A stretch of 64,000 nucleotides of DNA, from contig PDUO01000002.1 in assembly GCA_003008705.1 (NCBI GenBank), positions 1,692,898 through 1,756,897 on the forward strand, read 5' to 3'. The notes under the pieces were generated by a model. The model had not been told where the DNA came from. It made no database searches and saw only the letters and a program-made list of their open reading frames with translations. The translations under genes and the position numbers were made by a program. Positions 39,251 to 50,464 of the stretch are shown one piece after another. The stretch comes from Pezicula radicicola. Its lineage: Eukaryota > Ascomycota > Leotiomycetes > Helotiales > Dermateaceae. The number at the start of each line of letters is the position of its first letter. The stretch's first letter is position 1.

Positions 39251-41908
39251 CTATTTTACCAGTTCTCTCTGACACCGATAACGGCAAGAACGATCTATAA
39301 GGATGTTAGCATCATAAGTAAGAACAGAAAGACTGATGTTATGGCCTACAATCGCAGCAATAATGAGAATTCCCACCACACTCATGCATCGATTCAGCCG
39401 CCGCCACCAGCGGGCACTTTCGTAACGTTGCTCATCAGCTGGCCCGAATTGGAGGGCATAGTCATTCGAGACGTCAAGATTTACTGAGCTACGATCCCTT
39501 TCCCGCATGCTTAACATCGGATCCGGGGGAAGTGGCAAGAAGGCCGCAATCATCCAAGCTATTTTGTGGTCAGCATCAATAAACCGGATGAACTTGGTTC
39601 AATGCCGAGGTACCTTACCAAAAGGAAATATGAAACCTATTATAAATAAAACCACCTGAGAATTACGTTTTCCAAAAATCCCCGACTCCGTTGAAAAATT
39701 AATGCTTGGTGCATCCCAAACGCTATGCCTTGTCCTCAAGTCGGTTCGCAGATGAGGACTCCAAACACTTGAAGTCCTAAACGGCCGTCTTCCATTATAT
39801 GCTGGCTGTATTGGTGTAATTTCAAGTGACGCACGTCTCCGAACCTCTCTTGGCTGCTGTGCATTATTCTCCTCACGCGGCCGTCTTCGAGGACTATATA
39901 TTGAAAGAGGAAAATGGTCGCTGGGAGATCCCGATCTAAAAGAATTATTGCGGCTATCATCGCTAGAAGATATAGAACCTCTAGATGCTATCAACAATTT
40001 GCGTTCTCCACTTCCATAATAGATCTTAGCCCAAGCCGGTAAAGAGCTCGCAACCAAGCTATTGGCTCTTGAACTAGCTGTGGAGAGAGTTGATCGCATG
40101 GTGTTTGTTCGTCCATCGTTGGAGGAACTTCCACTGAGGAATCCTGATGACCGATTGCGAGAAGGTCGTGAGCGCAACTCCTGCATGTCTGTAATCCCAT
40201 CGCCGTGTTCATCTTGATCTCCCACCACGAGCAGTGAGGGGTTGCTCATTGAGCGTCCATTCCGGGCATATGCTGGCTGAGGCGGTTCTAAGGACTCACT
40301 TCTCGACCTGGATAACCGTTCCTCCTCCTGGGCTAAAGAAGAGCTGATGCTCAACACTTGCTGGCTATGTCGGCTGTTTGAGCTCGGAAAGCCACTGCTG
40401 AACCGCCTTCCATTGCCCTCTGACCATTGCCGCGAGTTTCTATCTGTGCCTTCCTCTGAGACAGATCCAATCGTTGATAATTGAGATGACCATTGATGCG
40501 GATGTTCATTCATGTGTTGTGTGTATGGTTTACCTGACGAGCTCGCCCATGAACTCGAGCTGTTCGAATTGGAGCGCCCGGGGTGATTTATAAGGGCACC
40601 AGAGGCTGCTACTGCTCGCAATGCCTCTTTCTGGCTAAGGACTGTCGAGATGGAGGTGAGGGAGCCTGTCCGTAGTGATTCCCTAGACCGCGACTTGTAG
40701 TATCCGAAACCCTCTTTTGTTTTTCCAGCCCTTGGTTTCAAAGGAGGGACAATCAGAGACTCTTGCGAGTATTCGGCCGGGCGGACAAGGTTGACAAAGG
40801 ATGTCGAAGGAGATGGTTCTGCTGATGGGTCTCCGTATACTACGTAATTTTCATTCGTATCAGATGTGAGAGGTCTGTGAATGACAGAAGATGGCGTAGG
40901 AGAAGGCTCGCCAATTACGCGATAATTTGAGTCGCTGGATGAAGGAAGCGCTTCAGCTGTTCGTGAGGGCGAAGGGGAGTGTTGATAGACCTTGTAGTTG
41001 GTGTTGTCAGACTCTGTCGTTGCAAATGACGGTTTCGACGCGAGCGAGGCGAGGTCGTGCGCCGGCTCCTGCGGATCGTCCGATGTCTCTGGCAGAGGTG
41101 GAAGCGGGGAGTCTGTGATACCAACAGCTTTCTGCTTGAGATCCGGTGTTTTTGGGACTTTACGCAGACCACCAACAAGTCTGTAATTCCAAGGGGAACT
41201 GCTTATAGGTTCGGCAGATACGGGCTCTGAAGATGGAGCAGATTGTTCATTTGCGGGTGCGGCTGAGCTAGGAGAAAAAGCATCCGGTATGCATGACAAT
41301 GCGGAATTGGATGGTTTAGATTGTATTTCTTGGATGTCAGGAGAAGAAAGAAAGTCGTAACTACTCTTGGTGGACAAGGAATTCGCTGGGGTCGGGGATT
41401 TTGTTGATGCGTTGCCGTCATCATCAATGGACCGACGGGAGGTCGAGGCCAAACTTACGTTAAAAGTCTTGCCTCCAGGGTTCAGGTTTACTTGGAGCTT
41501 CTTTTTTGGTAGTGGCCTCGCAACAGGAGATCCTGTCGCAGTTGTTCCATGACGTGAAGATGGTGGTTGGTGCGGTGTCTCAAGGGAGGAAGTTGAACCA
41601 TTGGGCGTCGTCGGGACCGGTGATTTTGAAACCTCGTCTTCTAATGCGGACCCCTGCAAGTTTTGTTCTTTTCCAGGCGCAGCAAGCAAATGATGAATTG
41701 AAGTTGGCAAAGCAGTTCGTCCGTAGATTGGATCACGAGTTAGTGACTGAGTAGTGCTCAAGAATTGCGGCGGCGTTGAGGGGACAATGCGAAGCGTGTT
41801 GGTTTGCGAATCTCTTTTCTCGTGAAGTGGTGGTCGCGGAGGTGAGGAAGAAGTTGAGGCTCCAGAGGTCGTCCTCCCGGCCTCGGGATCCTTCACTTGC
41901 CTGACCAT
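39251..41908 (-). CDS. Ser-rich two-pass membrane protein, fungal, unknown function
   Basis: Predicted 865 residues in two exons: 39619-41908 and 39251-39558. The intron (39559-39618, 60 nt) starts GTAAGG, has a GCTGAC branch site and ends ATAG. It falls inside a hydrophobic segment and joins to give FIIGFIFPFAWMIAAFLPLP (near residues 755-775). About 760 residues before it are Ser/Pro-rich and disordered, with repeated short motifs such as NYRVIGEPSP, NYKVYQHSP and NYVVYGDPS near 330-390. After the first helix comes a second (SVVGILIIAAIVG). The start at 41908 is the first ATG in frame; the frame stays open a little further upstream, where a TATAG could be an acceptor, so an upstream exon is possible. 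Function is unknown. Confidence 0.75.
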
Positions 41909-43628
41909 CCCATACAAAAGTCTATACGGCGATCAAGATGAATGCATTGCTCCGTGAAATTCGCACGCTGGGCCAAAAACCTGACAGAAAATAATAATGT
42001 CGAAAAATGGGTCAGAGTCGTGAAAGTGATAGATAGCTTCTGCGATAATGCTTGCTACCCGCAAATTGACCGGACCGTCGTTAAGTGAAAAAAATCGTAT
42101 CGTGTATCGTGTCGTAACGTGTGTTGAAAGAGTGTGGTGTATCGTGTATCGTGTATCGCGTTATACCGTACAGTGGGCCGCGCAAGAAAGATGGATGTAT
42201 ATATTAAAGAAAGTGGGTGGTGAAGCACCAGAACAAAAAGGGAAGAATGAGCGTGGGAATTGGGATGGAGGAAGAAAGGTGAGGCCGGTCAGCAGGACGA
42301 GGACAGGTCCAGTAGATGTACGACGCAGTTACGGCAGGTATCACTTTGGAGTGCTGTAGCCCTGTCGATTGCCTGTCTTCGTTACCAGCGTTTGTTCCCA
42401 GCGCCAGCAAGCCAGTTTTGCTGCGGACTTGCTGCGAAAATAAGGGGGTCGCCGATGTATTTTGCTGAATTCAGCCTCTCTCCCCTCTTCTAAGACTCTA
42501 AGTGCCCTTCCAAGGCGAGGTGTTCATGCACGGCGTTGGCCTCCCGCAGAGTGGTGCAGAAATATATTCCTGGTTGCGCAACTTCAGCCAATGGCTTGCG
42601 CCAACATCCACCGTAGCGCGACTTGCTGGGGTGGGACTGGCGCGTGTTGGTGCTCAAGCTATACCAGAAAAGTGTGAAAAGTCGCGGTGAGCGAAGTCAA
42701 TGTAAAATAAAATATGTCCGCGATGTAATGTAATGTAATGTAATGTACGCTGCGGTACTGAAGATCGGTGGATGTACTAACGTCGTCGAGCGATGTGATG
42801 CGATGTGATGCGCTTGAAAGATATCTAGTACTGTAGGAAGTAGAGTGAGTCCCTAGGGACCTGATGGAGGAAGATCATAAAACGGTAACAATAATGCTAT
42901 TACTGTTATCTGCTGATGCGAAATCTGGACCGATTGGCGATGATGGCGACAATGGCGATTGCAGGCCTTTGCTCTCGCTTTGCTATCACTTTTCCCCTCC
43001 TCGGTATATTCGGCTGAGGCTATATTTCAGGGGTTCTCCAGAACGTGCAGCTAGGCTCCTCTTTACGTCGAGAAATAAGATTTGATGTAATTTCCCGATC
43101 TTTCTAGTTTGTACACCGCTGCAAACCCGTTTCCTCATACGTGTACAAGTTTATATCGTTGTAATTGTGTGTATCCAATTCAACTGCCTCTGTTGACCAA
43201 ACCAAACTTGTCGCGTTTTGGCTTTTGGTGGTCGCGGGCGTATCTAAAGTTAGGGACCACTGGGAATGGAGTTGTGGGAGCCGGCGTGTTTGAGTGTCCA
43301 GTTAATAGGGAACGGTAAGCCCGAAGAGGAGAAGGGCAGCCTTGTGTGGGAAGGGAAGGCAAGGTACTCCGTCCTGTCCTAGCCTGTAAGATGTTAGCAT
43401 ATGGTCGATAAGCGTGAAAGCGCGAGCCATGGAATGCTTGCAACGCTTGTTGGTGGAATGCTTGCCAATTTACACGTGATGATCCCCTACCAGGAACGGA
43501 AAACTACGACGTCAAGTCAAAACAAACAACAGCAAAAGGAACAGGATCAAACTTCGGACCCGAGGGGGACGACTTTGAAGATATACCGTCAATGCGCCTG
43601 CTTATCCTATTGTCTCTAATCTCATAGC
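41909..43628. other. divergent intergenic region with simple repeats
   Basis: Lies between the Ser-rich membrane protein (minus) and the CAAX protease (plus). It has repeats of GTATCGT near 42098-42165 and a five-base TAATG run near 42726-42748, followed by GATGTGATGC doublets near 42795. No gene seen. Confidence 0.55.
42726..42748. repeat. TAATG microsatellite
   Basis: About four to five units of the pentamer TAATG between GCGATG and TACGC, in non-coding DNA. Confidence 0.85.
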
Positions 43629-44901
43629 ATGGCTCCCACGGGGCTCTATTCGCGCCTGCGCCAATACTACAGCGGTGAAAGTGAGTCCTGGCACGTAGGA
43701 TGATCCATCATCGTCCTCGAGAAGCACGGATGAAACCTTCATAATCCCTTCTGATACTCATTTATTATTCTTCCATAATTTCTTCTCCCGCCCTTCTTAT
43801 CAAGATTCAATCATGCTGACCATCACGTCAACAGAACCCAAAGTCCCGGATATCAGCACTACCCTTGCTATATCTCTGCTGGTACGTTCCCCATGACTAA
43901 CTTGTGGAATGAGAGACCCGCAAGTTGTACTAATAAAAACCATCTTCCCAGGTTGTTTACACTCTCGTGTATGTGATCCCATTTTACCTCTCTGCCACGA
44001 CTCGACCTTCACCACAACTCTCCCGGGATGCGCCCTCCGTCATTCGTGGCCGGATACGCTCGGTGATAGCCTCGTGCACCCTATGCTCTCTGTCGACATT
44101 CTTGCTGCTCTCGACTCTTCCCAATGGCTCTCCAATCAAGGCTATTCATCAGATGGGGTACTTCCCTGTGGGGGTTGAAGAGGCTGTAAAGGCCGTTGGA
44201 CTGACAGCAATCCTCTTTGTTGGTCCACTGTTTGAATCTGGAATTGTAGAAGGCAACTGGCGCGACTGGATCCGCCTGCGCGGTCTAGACGTGACCATCA
44301 GCGGATGGATTGGATGGCGCAACATTGTAGCTGTAAGAATCTTGCCCTCGTTATTTCATCTACGTCTGACATAATGTAGGGCCCAGTAACGGAGGAAGTC
44401 TTGTTCCGCTCCGCATCAGTTCCATTGCTCCTACTCTCCCAAACCTCTAACCAAACGATAATCTTCCTCACACCCATAATATTCGGACTTGCTCATATAC
44501 ACCACTTCTACGAATTCAGAATAACACACCCCCACACTCCCGTCATTGGTGCTCTTCTTCGTTCGCTACTGCAACTCACATACACAACTCTCTTTGGTGG
44601 GTACGCGACCTTTCTATTCCTCCGTAGTGGGAGCCTGCTGGCTGTTGTTCTTGTCCATGCATTTTGCAACTGGCAAGGTTTCCCAAGGTTCTGGGGTAAA
44701 CTCAGCGCTAGCGAAACAGTCATAGGGCCAGATCTTGGGGAGGGGAAGAGGAGTGAGGATAGGGCGACAACTTCAAACAACGGAGAGCTAAACATAATGT
44801 GGACGGTGACATATTATTTTCTCCTTGTTGCCGGTGCAGTTGGCTTTTGGAAGCTTCTGTGGCCTTTGACGGAAAGTAAGTCGGCGTTGGTTGATTTTTG
44901 A
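43629..44901 (+). CDS. RCE1: CAAX prenyl protease 2 (Rce1), CPBP family
   Basis: Predicted 333 residues in four exons: 43629-43680, 43835-43881, 43952-44332 and 44380-44901; introns 154, 70 and 47 nt. It is an intramembrane glutamate protease of the ER that removes the last three residues of prenylated CAAX proteins such as Ras and a-factor-type pheromones. The catalytic motif TEEVLFR carries the Glu pair at about residues 165-166 and Arg at 170. The second motif FGLAHIHH is near 195-202, and the third HAFCNW is near 253-258. Several hydrophobic helices surround them, starting with one at 35-50 (SLLVVYTLVYVIPFYL). The short second exon (47 nt) is supported by frame and by continuous hydrophobic sequence. 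Length and motif order match yeast Rce1. Confidence 0.93.
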
Positions 44902-45601
44902 AAGTGCTAATCGGATACGCGCGAGAGAAGGCTTCGACTGATGTGGTCAATTTTGTATAATTTATGTCATGACGAAGATGCAAACCATGAATTGAGGCAT
45001 ATGATGTGCCAATGACCTTCTAAATCAATCTACTGCAACCCCTGACCTCACCGATATTAGGAACAAAAGACATGCCGTAGTGGGCCATTCTTGTCCATGA
45101 TTTCTAGCAGGCAGCTGGATATCTCAAGCCCGCGCAATCAGTAAAGCGGGCTTGACGATTGAGCCATGATGCTACTATGCCAGGTAAGATCATATGAAGA
45201 TCCTCCGTTCATTATATATATACTATCGCCGATCATAAGTCAACCTAAGTAACCACGATAAGTATTATAATTTTCCCAAGAACCCGGTTTCTAATCTCTA
45301 GCTAAACTTAAACCTGATGAAGTAAGTAGCCTGCTAGTTTTTCAATAAGCTTTATGGATTGGTTTCCTTAATTTGACATTCTTCTCGTTGAGAAGGATAT
45401 TACTGGGACTTACAGTATATAAGAACCTGGAAGGGAGGAGAGATACCTCCGTACGCGAATGTTTGTTTGTTTAATGAATACCCCTAGTCTATATAAGTCC
45501 ACCAGCTCCGATGGAATTTTAGGTTGAAGCCCCCCCCAACCGACCCCCAAGAGCAGCTTAATACTTTCGTGTATATTTAACGGAATGGTTATTTAGAGAG
45601 T

Positions 45602-45700
45602 AACATGTGAGTAGGCAAAGGTAGTGTTGTATTCTGTGAGGATCTAAGTATTCCGAAATAGGCTTATTTGTAGTAGCTAGAGGAGGACAATCACATGACC
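45602..45700 (+). repeat. left copy of a segmental duplication (distal part)
   Basis: Starts AACATGTG and ends AATCACATGAC. The same order of words, with many substitutions, is found at 48170-48247 (TTCTGTG, GGCTTATTTGTAG against GGCCTACTTGTAG, then AATCACATGAC). The offset is 2548-2568 bp, the same as for the promoter block at 46600 and 49160. Confidence 0.65.
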
Positions 45701-46335
45701 CATTTCTATTTATGACAATTGACTTCACATGCCCCCCTTGAGAGTAAATATTATTGTGCTACCCACCTCCGGGGGTGTATTTTTTACACGATATAAGCTT
45801 TACCTATTTAGGTACGTTCCGTTCCTCGCCCCATACAAATCCCCATACAAAGTGGAACGCCAGGAACCTCTCTTGTCAAAGTTTCTCGGCAATTACAAAT
45901 GCGACGCCCAAGGCAATTGAATTGAAGATATACTATGCACATTCCCGCTAAGACGACTGTTTTTGACCTATCTCCGTCCCCTACAAATTTAATATGGAGA
46001 GCAGATACGCGAGATACCAGACTGGGGAAGAAGGCTTGATGTCGCGTAAAAAGTACACCCTAGATGGGGGCAGCACAAATAATATTAATTCTCGAGAGGG
46101 GTATACGAGTCAATTGCCGTTCTATTTAATTTAACGTAGTATTTGTATTTTTTAAACATTATTAACCCGTCTTGATAAGATAAGAGAATAGAGTTGTTAT
46201 GTGGAATTTTGAGATCGAGGGGTTTTGTTTTATTTTTAGTAGTTGTACGAACTTTAAGCGAGCAGAAGTTTAGTAAGTGGTAGTTGGATGGATAGTGAAG
46301 AATAGTAAAGGAAATGAATTTTTATGGGATGGATT

Positions 46336-46660
46336 TATAATAGTTCAAGTTGTAATTGTTCTCTTGTAATGTTAGAGGGAGTATAGATTCTTGGAAGCTA
46401 CTTTAGAAGTATTAGCGCATTGCGAAACTGACTGCTTAACTTGGCGTAGACCTTAGCTAAGAATACCTATTGTGGTTCGACTAGTAGCTGCTTTGGAAGG
46501 ACTTGTATTAGTTCAAGTTATATTTGCTCTTTTTGTGAAACTAAAAGGAGTATAGACATTTTGAAGTTAATTTAGACATTGCCAACTACCTCCTTGACTT
46601 AGCGTGCAGCCGAGCTAAGTATATTGTGAACTCGACTGCCCAACTCATGAAGGGAGATTG
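46336..46660 (+). repeat. diverged tandem repeat of about 165 bp upstream of a RING gene
   Basis: Two neighbouring copies begin TAGTTCAAGTT (near 46337 and 46509). They share in order a GGAGTATAGA word, a TTAG stretch, a TGACTTAGCGT/TAACTTGGCGT word, and a (G)AGCTAAG word. The second copy runs into the promoter block shared with the other RING gene. Confidence 0.6.
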
Positions 46661-46839
46661 TTTTTTGGACTGAAGTAAAGTCATATATATCTACTATATA
46701 AATCCCACAAATCCAGCTTTGCTTGGTGCACTCTGCAACATCACTACATTCGACAAACCCTTACAACATTTATATACCCTGTACCGAATTTATTCGTTTA
46801 GTACTACTTATCATCAAATAGTTCCTGAATCGTGAGAAA

Positions 46840-47516
46840 ATGTTGAGCTACATAAAACAAGTGAGTTACTTAAATCAAGTCAGTTATCTAAATTAACCCA
46901 GTTACTAACTTCAACCTAGTCCGTTGTTGAAGCAGTAAAGTACTGTTCTCGACTTCCACGAAGAGTTTTCCAGTATGTAACAAATTCGACTCCTTCCCAA
47001 TCTCAGGGTGACTCGAATAGCCCTGAGTCAATATCGGAGGAAAACCAAGACGCCTTTTGCGCAATTTGTCAAGCCACCGTTACAACGCCTACTCATGTGT
47101 CACCTTGCAAACACATCTTCGACAAGGATTGTATTTGCAGATGGATGGAACAAGAACAACAAAACCAGCAAACTTATCAAAATTCATGTCCCACATGCCG
47201 AAAGCCAGTCGAAGCGATACACTGTGAGGCAACGGGAATTGACATTTACCAAAGCTGCATACCGTTTCTGACGGATCTTGAGGCTCTCAGGATTTTACAA
47301 AACGATGAAGAGGGTTCTGTGCCTGAGAGCATCAGGATGCAAGTTTCGAGGGCCATATGTGGAATTTGGGACAGGATCTTAGCCCAACGGGAGACATATG
47401 TAATGACCAGGGACGAATTTGCCATCTTCAATTATCATTCGCATCTCTTACCTCCTGATAATATGATTGTCAGAAATGCACGAGCCAGATACTGGGACAA
47501 TCACGCTTCTTCTTAA
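46840..47516 (+). CDS. RING-finger protein, probable E3 ubiquitin ligase
   Basis: Predicted 205 residues in two exons: 46840-46860 (only seven codons, MLSYIKQ) and 46920-47516. The 59-nt intron starts GTGAGT, has a TTACTAAC branch site and ends CTAG. The ATG is preceded by GAGAAA. The RING lies near residues 53-100: CAIC, then CKHIF-D-KDC followed by ICRW, then CPTC. The fifth/sixth ligand region reads H-x2-D where C or H is usual; Asp at this place is known in some RINGs. The rest (about 100 residues) is helical-looking and unrecognised. It is a paralogue of the gene at 49499: same RING style, shared promoter block, same strand. The E3 role is inferred from the domain. Confidence 0.75.
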
Positions 47517-48169
47517 TGATAGCTATCCACACAAGCTTTAGATCAAACATCAAGATCAAGTGGTGTTACTCAAACCACCAATAATAGTGTAGTTATGCTT
47601 ATACAAGTATTAACCCAATATCACTAGCACTAGTTCTATTACCAGAATTCGTCTTGCTCTAGGCTAGTGACAAGATATTGCGGACACTAGTTCGTTGCTT
47701 TCGCGAACCTAAACTTTCCTTACCTACGACTCTCATTCTATAACAATGGCTTCACGGCTTCCAACACACACGGAAAAAACAAGAGAGAGTTCGTAACTTT
47801 ACTTTTATCACCAACAGGCTAGCAAGGCAAGTACTACCTAACACGAGCGACGATTTATACCGCACATCGCTAAGCATGTTCCGAATCGACTTTTCTGATT
47901 TCCAAGTTCAAGTAACTGACTGGCTACTTAATTTCTTGCTATTGGGAATGACGCTATGGTGTGTTCTTCTTTCGATGCCTGGAGAATGCGGAGTAGCTTT
48001 AGGCGAGGGAGGAATCTTGTTTCTTCCTACGAAGCTCGCGTTAGCTAAGCATGGTTTTTTGAGCCTCGGTGCTAGAAATAGGTGCTTTAGTCTAGGCTTT
48101 TCTTTCATAGAATTAGTTTCTTTAATATATATTGAATAGGCAGAATATTGGACTGCAGCAACATGTGGG

Positions 48170-48247
48170 TGGCAATAGGTTTTATTGTGTTCTGTGTGGA
48201 AGCTAGAGTGCCAGAATGGGCCTACTTGTAGTGGGAAATCACATGAC
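48170..48247 (+). repeat. right copy of a segmental duplication (distal part)
   Basis: Counterpart of 45602-45700, from AACATGTG to AATCACATGAC with internal TTCTGTG and CTACTTGTAGT words. Confidence 0.65.
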
Positions 48248-48372
48248 TATTCCCATATATTCACTGAATTCAACAATATATGAATGGCATATTCAAACTA
48301 TTAAAAGATCGTCAAGTTGTTATTGACATGTCCTCATGATTTGATATCTTAGTATAGCTTCTGTCGCACCTT

Positions 48373-48597
48373 CTATTGTGTGTCTTTCTTAGCTAAATCA
48401 AATATCTCAATGACATCTTGCGCATATTCTAATCTATTGTTAAGCCTCTCTATACTATCTAGAGCAACCTCAGTTTTCAACCCGTCATTTCGAACTAGTA
48501 GATAGTGAAATACAATGACGACCCTGCTAGCAATTAAAGTGGAGCAACTTCTCACAAGAGATTTGTTATTATCAATCTCAAATTGCTCTATTTACTT
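48373..48597 (-). pseudogene. possible gene fragment, unrecognised
   Basis: The minus strand is open for about 75 residues between two stops. It reads like part of a real helical protein (KTEVALDSIERLNNRLEYAQ, then IEIFDLAKK), unlike the rest of this AT-rich tract. I see no proper start, no splice sites linking it to anything and no family. It may be the decayed end of a gene. Confidence 0.3.
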
Positions 48598-49159
48598 CTC
48601 TACTAGTTATCTTAAAGTAAGTATGTTCTGAAGATAGTCATGCGACGTGCCTTCTTGACAAGGCCCATTGCGGCGCTCCTTGCTCTATACAGAATACAAC
48701 ATCACTTCTAACACGATATATTGCTCCCTATAACCATCCAAAGACTTATAAAATCTGTCTAGTTAGTGGGGTTGGCCATAAGCCTTGCGCATAGTTTAGA
48801 CATTGTGAAGATTATACGTCGTAGCTCGCTTAAGACTAAGAGATTATTGCCAAGCGAAAGATGTGATAACTGAAATTAGTATTACTCGTAGAGCTAGCTC
48901 TATGAGTTGTCTTAATAAATTCAACATGATGATATGGTTTATTTATGATGGTAAGACGCTAATCATTGAAGCTCTGTCTCTCGATGCTTATAACTTCCAT
49001 CCACACTTTGAATCGCCTGGCGCTCTCATCAGTTGAGATCCTTGACTAGACACTTTATACCACAAGCACTCCCTCAAATTTTACGTATTGAGAATTTGGG
49101 AATGCACCGAGTTTATTTTAAATTGGAATGTGCAGATAATTGCGGAAGATTTATATCTA

Positions 49160-49245
49160 GACTGAACTAAGCTTGTTATTGTGAACTCGATTGTCTAAAT
49201 TAGTGCAAAATTCCTTTCTGGACTGAAAAATATCTACTTATAAAA
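49160..49245 (+). promoter_or_regulatory. promoter block shared with the other RING gene
   Basis: Contains in order GAACTAAGC, GTGAACTCGATTG, TGGACTGAA and ATCTACTTATAAAA. The region 46600-46705 upstream of the first RING gene has GAGCTAAG, GTGAACTCGACTG, TGGACTGAA and ATCTACTATATAAA in the same order and similar spacing. The last word is a likely TATA element. The match shows that promoter and gene were duplicated together. Confidence 0.6.
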
Positions 49246-49498
49246 CTCAAGGATAGCCCTCTTCTATCTTCAGCGAAATTCACCAACCCCTGATCGACTC
49301 TAACATAGTCCTTTGATAACAAGTCAAGCTCTGCCGACCTCGCTACCTTCAACACTTTGAAGTTGCTAATTCAAAGGTTCGTCAGTCCCTATACTACGAA
49401 GTCATTTTCAAGTGCTCATTCGCATCGAGCTTAGGTAGATCGACTTATACGGTCCGTTAAAATCTTGAGTACTACACTTTGCACTTCACAAAGCCATC

Positions 49499-50464
49499 AT
49501 GGAGACGACTCCGCCTAGAGATCTGGCCAACAACCAGCAAAACCCTCAGCTTCCACCCAACGATATGAACCACACAGACGAAGCAACAAACCTTGTCACC
49601 AAGAACGCTATTTTTCTTCCTTCATGTTTATACGAAACCCAAATGGATGAATGCTCAATCTGTCGAGACTCGTTCACCAACCCAGCACAAATAATTCCAT
49701 GTGGTCATATCTTCGATCTTCACTGTTTCCAACAATGGTCTCCAGGGGGAATGGATCCATGTCCCATGTGTCGACAATACATCAAAGAAATACATCATAA
49801 CTTCACAGAATCAGGAACGTATTCCAAAATCGACACAGTTACACTGCTTATCGACTCCTTATGTAGCTCAGATGAAAATATATGCAGAGGAGCATGGGAG
49901 AAAGTGCTTTTTGAGTTTACTTCAGGAGACAAAATCGTGATTAATGAAATCTTACGTGGGGATGATAAGGGTTGCTTGTTGGTTTATTTTGAGACACACA
50001 CACCTAATTTCAATGGAGGTCATCATGAAATCGAATATAACGATTATATAGTTCTGTTCGAGAGGTTAAGCGAAAGCCGCTGGAGATTTACTCCTGTTGA
50101 TGAGGAATTGCAAACGGCGTGGTCGTTGCTCGCTGAAGAAGGGGCTTTTGCGCAGCTGCAGAAGATGGGTTATTATGTGGGAGATGAGTATGGCTACGAG
50201 ATTATTCTCACCAAGGAGCAAGCTCTGGCCGTCTACAAAGTATGTAGTTGGGGGAGATGTTATCTTGCTGCTATGCGGGTCCTATGGAAAGCCCATAAAG
50301 AAATCTTGGAGAGGTTTAGCCCTCCATCATCGGATTACGTTCTGGACGAGAAGGATGGTGAAATTCTCCGTATCTTCGGGTTTGAAATAATCCACATCCT
50401 CGGGGCTCAGAGTGTGGTTTCTAGGGGCTGGGCCAGGGAGTTGAGGAACAGATATAATATTTAA
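49499..50464 (+). CDS. RING-finger protein, probable E3 ubiquitin ligase (paralogue)
   Basis: Single exon, 321 residues, starting at ATG 49499. A Gln/Asn-rich leader of about 50 residues precedes the RING (near residues 52-95): CSIC, CGHIF-D-LHCFQQW, then CPMC. As in the neighbour at 46840 the position usually C or H is Asp. The C-terminal 220 residues look globular, with Trp and many charged residues, but I recognise no domain. They differ from the tail of the neighbouring paralogue apart from a short stretch after the RING (KEIHHNFT against EAIHCEAT). The gene sits in AT-rich, gene-poor DNA. Function as an E3 ligase is inferred from the RING only. Confidence 0.75.
   Translation: METTPPRDLANNQQNPQLPPNDMNHTDEATNLVTKNAIFLPSCLYETQMDECSICRDSFTNPAQIIPCGHIFDLHCFQQWSPGGMDPCPMCRQYIKEIHHNFTESGTYSKIDTVTLLIDSLCSSDENICRGAWEKVLFEFTSGDKIVINEILRGDDKGCLLVYFETHTPNFNGGHHEIEYNDYIVLFERLSESRWRFTPVDEELQTAWSLLAEEGAFAQLQKMGYYVGDEYGYEIILTKEQALAVYKVCSWGRCYLAAMRVLWKAHKEILERFSPPSSDYVLDEKDGEILRIFGFEIIHILGAQSVVSRGWARELRNRYNI

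Larger units (their letters stand above)
44902..46839. other. AT-rich intergenic region with duplicated non-coding blocks
   Basis: No gene. It holds the 3' end of RCE1 and then the left copy of the segmental duplication. A diverged internal tandem repeat is at about 46336-46660. A likely TATA element (CTATATAAAT) lies near 46693-46702, about 140 bp before the RING gene start. Confidence 0.55.
47517..49498. other. AT-rich intergenic region, right copy of the duplicated blocks
   Basis: Between the two RING genes. Blocks similar to 45602-45700 and 46600-46705 recur at 48170-48247 and 49160-49245. No intact gene; a possible fragment on the minus strand is listed separately. Confidence 0.5.
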
